Source: an uncultured Eubacteriales bacterium (GTDB lineage: Bacteria > Bacillota > Clostridia > Christensenellales > Borkfalkiaceae). Taken from it: a DNA stretch of 5,867 nucleotides. A program made the position numbers and the translations under genes. The notes under the pieces are model-generated. The model saw nothing but the letters and a program-made list of their open reading frames with translations. It had not been told where the DNA came from and searched no databases. Shown here in pieces: positions 4,268 to 5,867 of the stretch; position 1 is the stretch's first letter; each line of letters begins with the position of its first letter. The stretch lies in NCBI GenBank assembly GCA_900545325.1, contig UQZE01000125.1, positions 1 to 5,867 on the forward strand, given 5' to 3'.

Positions 4268-5867
4268 TTATTCCGTAAAAGAATAAGTCCCGCTTGTTAA
4301 AATTTCGGTTTTGCCGGACGGAAATTTCATCTCCGCCGTAGTGTTGCTCGGCACGGAAACCGTAAATTCCGTAATATTGCCGCTGCGCTTCCAACGGCTG
4401 CAGATTTTCCCGTAAATGCTCCGATACTCCGCGGCGGCTTCCGTCAGACTGCCGCCCGGGCGCGGCGCAATGATAAACTTATTTTCGCCCGCAACGGCAA
4501 TGCCGCACATACTTCCGATAAGCCATTCGCATACCGCGCCTTTGGAGTAATGATTGAGCGATGCCAAGCCTTTCGTTTTTACGGTATTGCCTTCCCACGC
4601 CTCCCAAATCGTCGTAGCGCCGTTTTTCGGCATGGATAGCCAACCGGGAAGTTCTTCGTTTTCAAGCAGCCGATATGCATATTCAACGTCAATAGCCGCG
4701 AGCACTTCTAATATCAGCGGCGTTGAAAGGAACCCCGTACCGAGCCGCCATCCGTAATTTTCCATCGCCTCGATCAGACGCCTTTTTGCAAAGGCTTCCT
4801 GATCTTTCGTTAACAGCCCCATATACAGCGGGCGGACGAGTTTTGCCTGACGGTCGGTGTCGAGCGTATATTTTTTCTTCGTTACGAGTTCCTGATACGC
4901 GCGCTTTGCGCCCTCGCAGTATTCCTCAATACGGGCAAGTTCTTTGTTTTGTTTTTTGCCGAGTATATCAGCTATTTCCAGCACCCTTTTTAAAGTAAAA
5001 TATGTATAAGCCGTGGATTCTTCCGGGTGTGGCGCCGCAAAATCATACCACTTGAAAGCACATACGTCTTCCGGTTCGGCCCACTCTCCGTAAGACTGCC
5101 CGCAATTGACCGCGTATTTTCTGTTTTTACGGGAAAGGTGCATGGGTTTTGCGTAAGGTCCTCCCCATTTTCCCGCGCGTTTTATCATAAAGTTCGCATA
5201 CTTCAGCATTCCTTCATAATTTTCTTCGAGAATGCGTTTATCGCCGTATTTGCGATAAAAATATAACGGTATGTACACGCCTGCGCACGCCCAGCCGACT
5301 GATCCGTTCATCACCCACATGAACCAGTCTTCGTTGGCGAACGGTGCGATCTGCGGCAGTCTGCCGCTCTTCCACTGACGGTCATAAATATCCCGTACGT
5401 GCTTACGGGCGAAGGCGGCATAATCGACCATAAACGACGCGGTGTTAAAGAATATTTCGCTGTCGCCCGTCCACCCCATTCTTTCGCGCGTCGGACAGTC
5501 GGTCGGCACATCCGTCGAATTGCTTTTGAGCGACCATAACGTATTTTTATACAATTGATCGATGAGAGGATGCGAACACCCGAACGACGCCGTTTCTTCA
5601 AAGGCGCTGTATACGGCAACGGCCGTAAAATCGTTTTTATCGAACGGAATTTCCGTATCGATCTGCGCGTATTGAAAACCGCCGTAAAAGAATTTCGGTT
5701 TGTATACGTTAATTCCCTCTTTGCAGGTATAATCTATTTCTTGCAGAGGCGTGCGTTTACCTTTGTGAATGCATTGAATATTTGCGAGCGTAAGTTCCCC
5801 TTCGCCGTCAAGCATTTCTCCGAGCGTGATATGTATTTTTTGCCCCTTACGCGCATTCAGCCTGAAT
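4268..5867 (-). CDS. Alpha-L-rhamnosidase, glycoside hydrolase family 78, N-terminus cut by window edge
   Basis: Hydrolyses terminal alpha-L-rhamnose from plant glycosides or polysaccharides by an inverting mechanism. The frame is open to the right edge, so the first visible ATG (5815) is internal; 532 residues are visible of a family usually about 900-1,000 long. Seen in order: the end of the beta-sandwich domain before the barrel (ITLGEMLDGEGEL, then FFYGGFQYAQID); the catalytic (alpha/alpha)6 barrel, opened by the family signature DVPTDCPTRERMGWTGD; WEAWEGN and LNHYSKGAVCEWL late in the barrel; and a C-terminal beta-sandwich with APRPGG. By family knowledge the Asp of DCP (codon 5498-5500), the Glu of RER (5483-5485) and the Asp of TGD (5462-5464) match the acidic active-site residues of Bacillus RhaB. 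The Glu of IWE (4601-4603) is the likely general base. All are present, so the enzyme should be active. Any secretion signal is outside the window. Strain-specific substrate cannot be told. Confidence 0.95.
   Translation of the reverse strand, partial: FRLNARKGQKIHITLGEMLDGEGELTLANIQCIHKGKRTPLQEIDYTCKEGINVYKPKFFYGGFQYAQIDTEIPFDKNDFTAVAVYSAFEETASFGCSHPLIDQLYKNTLWSLKSNSTDVPTDCPTRERMGWTGDSEIFFNTASFMVDYAAFARKHVRDIYDRQWKSGRLPQIAPFANEDWFMWVMNGSVGWACAGVYIPLYFYRKYGDKRILEENYEGMLKYANFMIKRAGKWGGPYAKPMHLSRKNRKYAVNCGQSYGEWAEPEDVCAFKWYDFAAPHPEESTAYTYFTLKRVLEIADILGKKQNKELARIEEYCEGAKRAYQELVTKKKYTLDTDRQAKLVRPLYMGLLTKDQEAFAKRRLIEAMENYGWRLGTGFLSTPLILEVLAAIDVEYAYRLLENEELPGWLSMPKNGATTIWEAWEGNTVKTKGLASLNHYSKGAVCEWLIGSMCGIAVAGENKFIIAPRPGGSLTEAAAEYRSIYGKICSRWKRSGNITEFTVSVPSNTTAEMKFPSGKTEILTSGTYSFTE

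Noticed and set aside
1..5867. CRISPR array, tRNA, rRNA or insertion sequence
   Set aside because: I saw no regularly spaced repeat, no cloverleaf or rRNA-like sequence, and no transposase or terminal repeats in the window.
3182..5867. A defence role for the rhamnosidase and anchored protein because they adjoin cas9
   Set aside because: The rhamnosidase is an ordinary GH78 enzyme with its active-site residues intact, and hairpins separate each gene from the next; adjacency alone does not support a link.

Overview
The window carries the edge of a type II CRISPR-Cas locus (most likely II-A) next to two genes unrelated to it. All three protein genes lie on the minus strand. The likely host is a Firmicutes/Clostridia bacterium of moderate GC, probably gut-associated. 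This rests on the Cas9 sequence type, AGGAGG ribosome sites, consensus sigma-A promoters, a GH78 rhamnosidase, and a surface-type protein with a Cys/Asp/Gly-rich linker common in clostridial exported proteins. The taxonomic placement is inference.

Positions 1-2833 (minus) are one uninterrupted reading frame for the first 944 residues of Cas9, cut by the left window edge. RuvC-I (D10), the arginine-rich bridge helix, the REC lobe, RuvC-II (E764) and the complete HNH domain (D847, H848, N871) are present. RuvC-III and the PAM-interacting domain lie beyond position 1, as would any cas1, cas2, csn2 and repeat array.

Positions 2834-3078 form a compact control region. A near-perfect promoter on the plus strand (TTGACA, 17 bp, TATACT) starts 5 bp from the cas9 start codon. 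It reads away from cas9 into a sequence with the layout of a tracrRNA: anti-repeat, nexus, hairpin, and a terminator hairpin with a T-tract. A second strong promoter on the minus strand (TTGAAA, 17 bp, TATACT with extended -10) lies beyond the tracrRNA end and should drive cas9. The two transcripts therefore converge, and the roughly 210-nt cas9 leader is fully antisense to the tracrRNA. The cas9 Shine-Dalgarno sits inside the spacer of the tracrRNA promoter. This overlap is the most interesting feature of the window.

Positions 3079-3181 are AT-rich and hold an inverted repeat upstream of the cas9 promoter and a strong hairpin just after the next gene. Positions 3182-4153 (minus) encode a membrane-anchored extracellular protein of unknown function with two related beta-type domains joined by a Cys-containing linker. 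Positions 4154-4267 hold its leader and two tandem hairpins. Positions 4268-5867 (minus) encode the C-terminal part of a GH78 alpha-L-rhamnosidase, cut by the right edge. Nothing in the sequence links the rhamnosidase or the anchored protein to CRISPR immunity.
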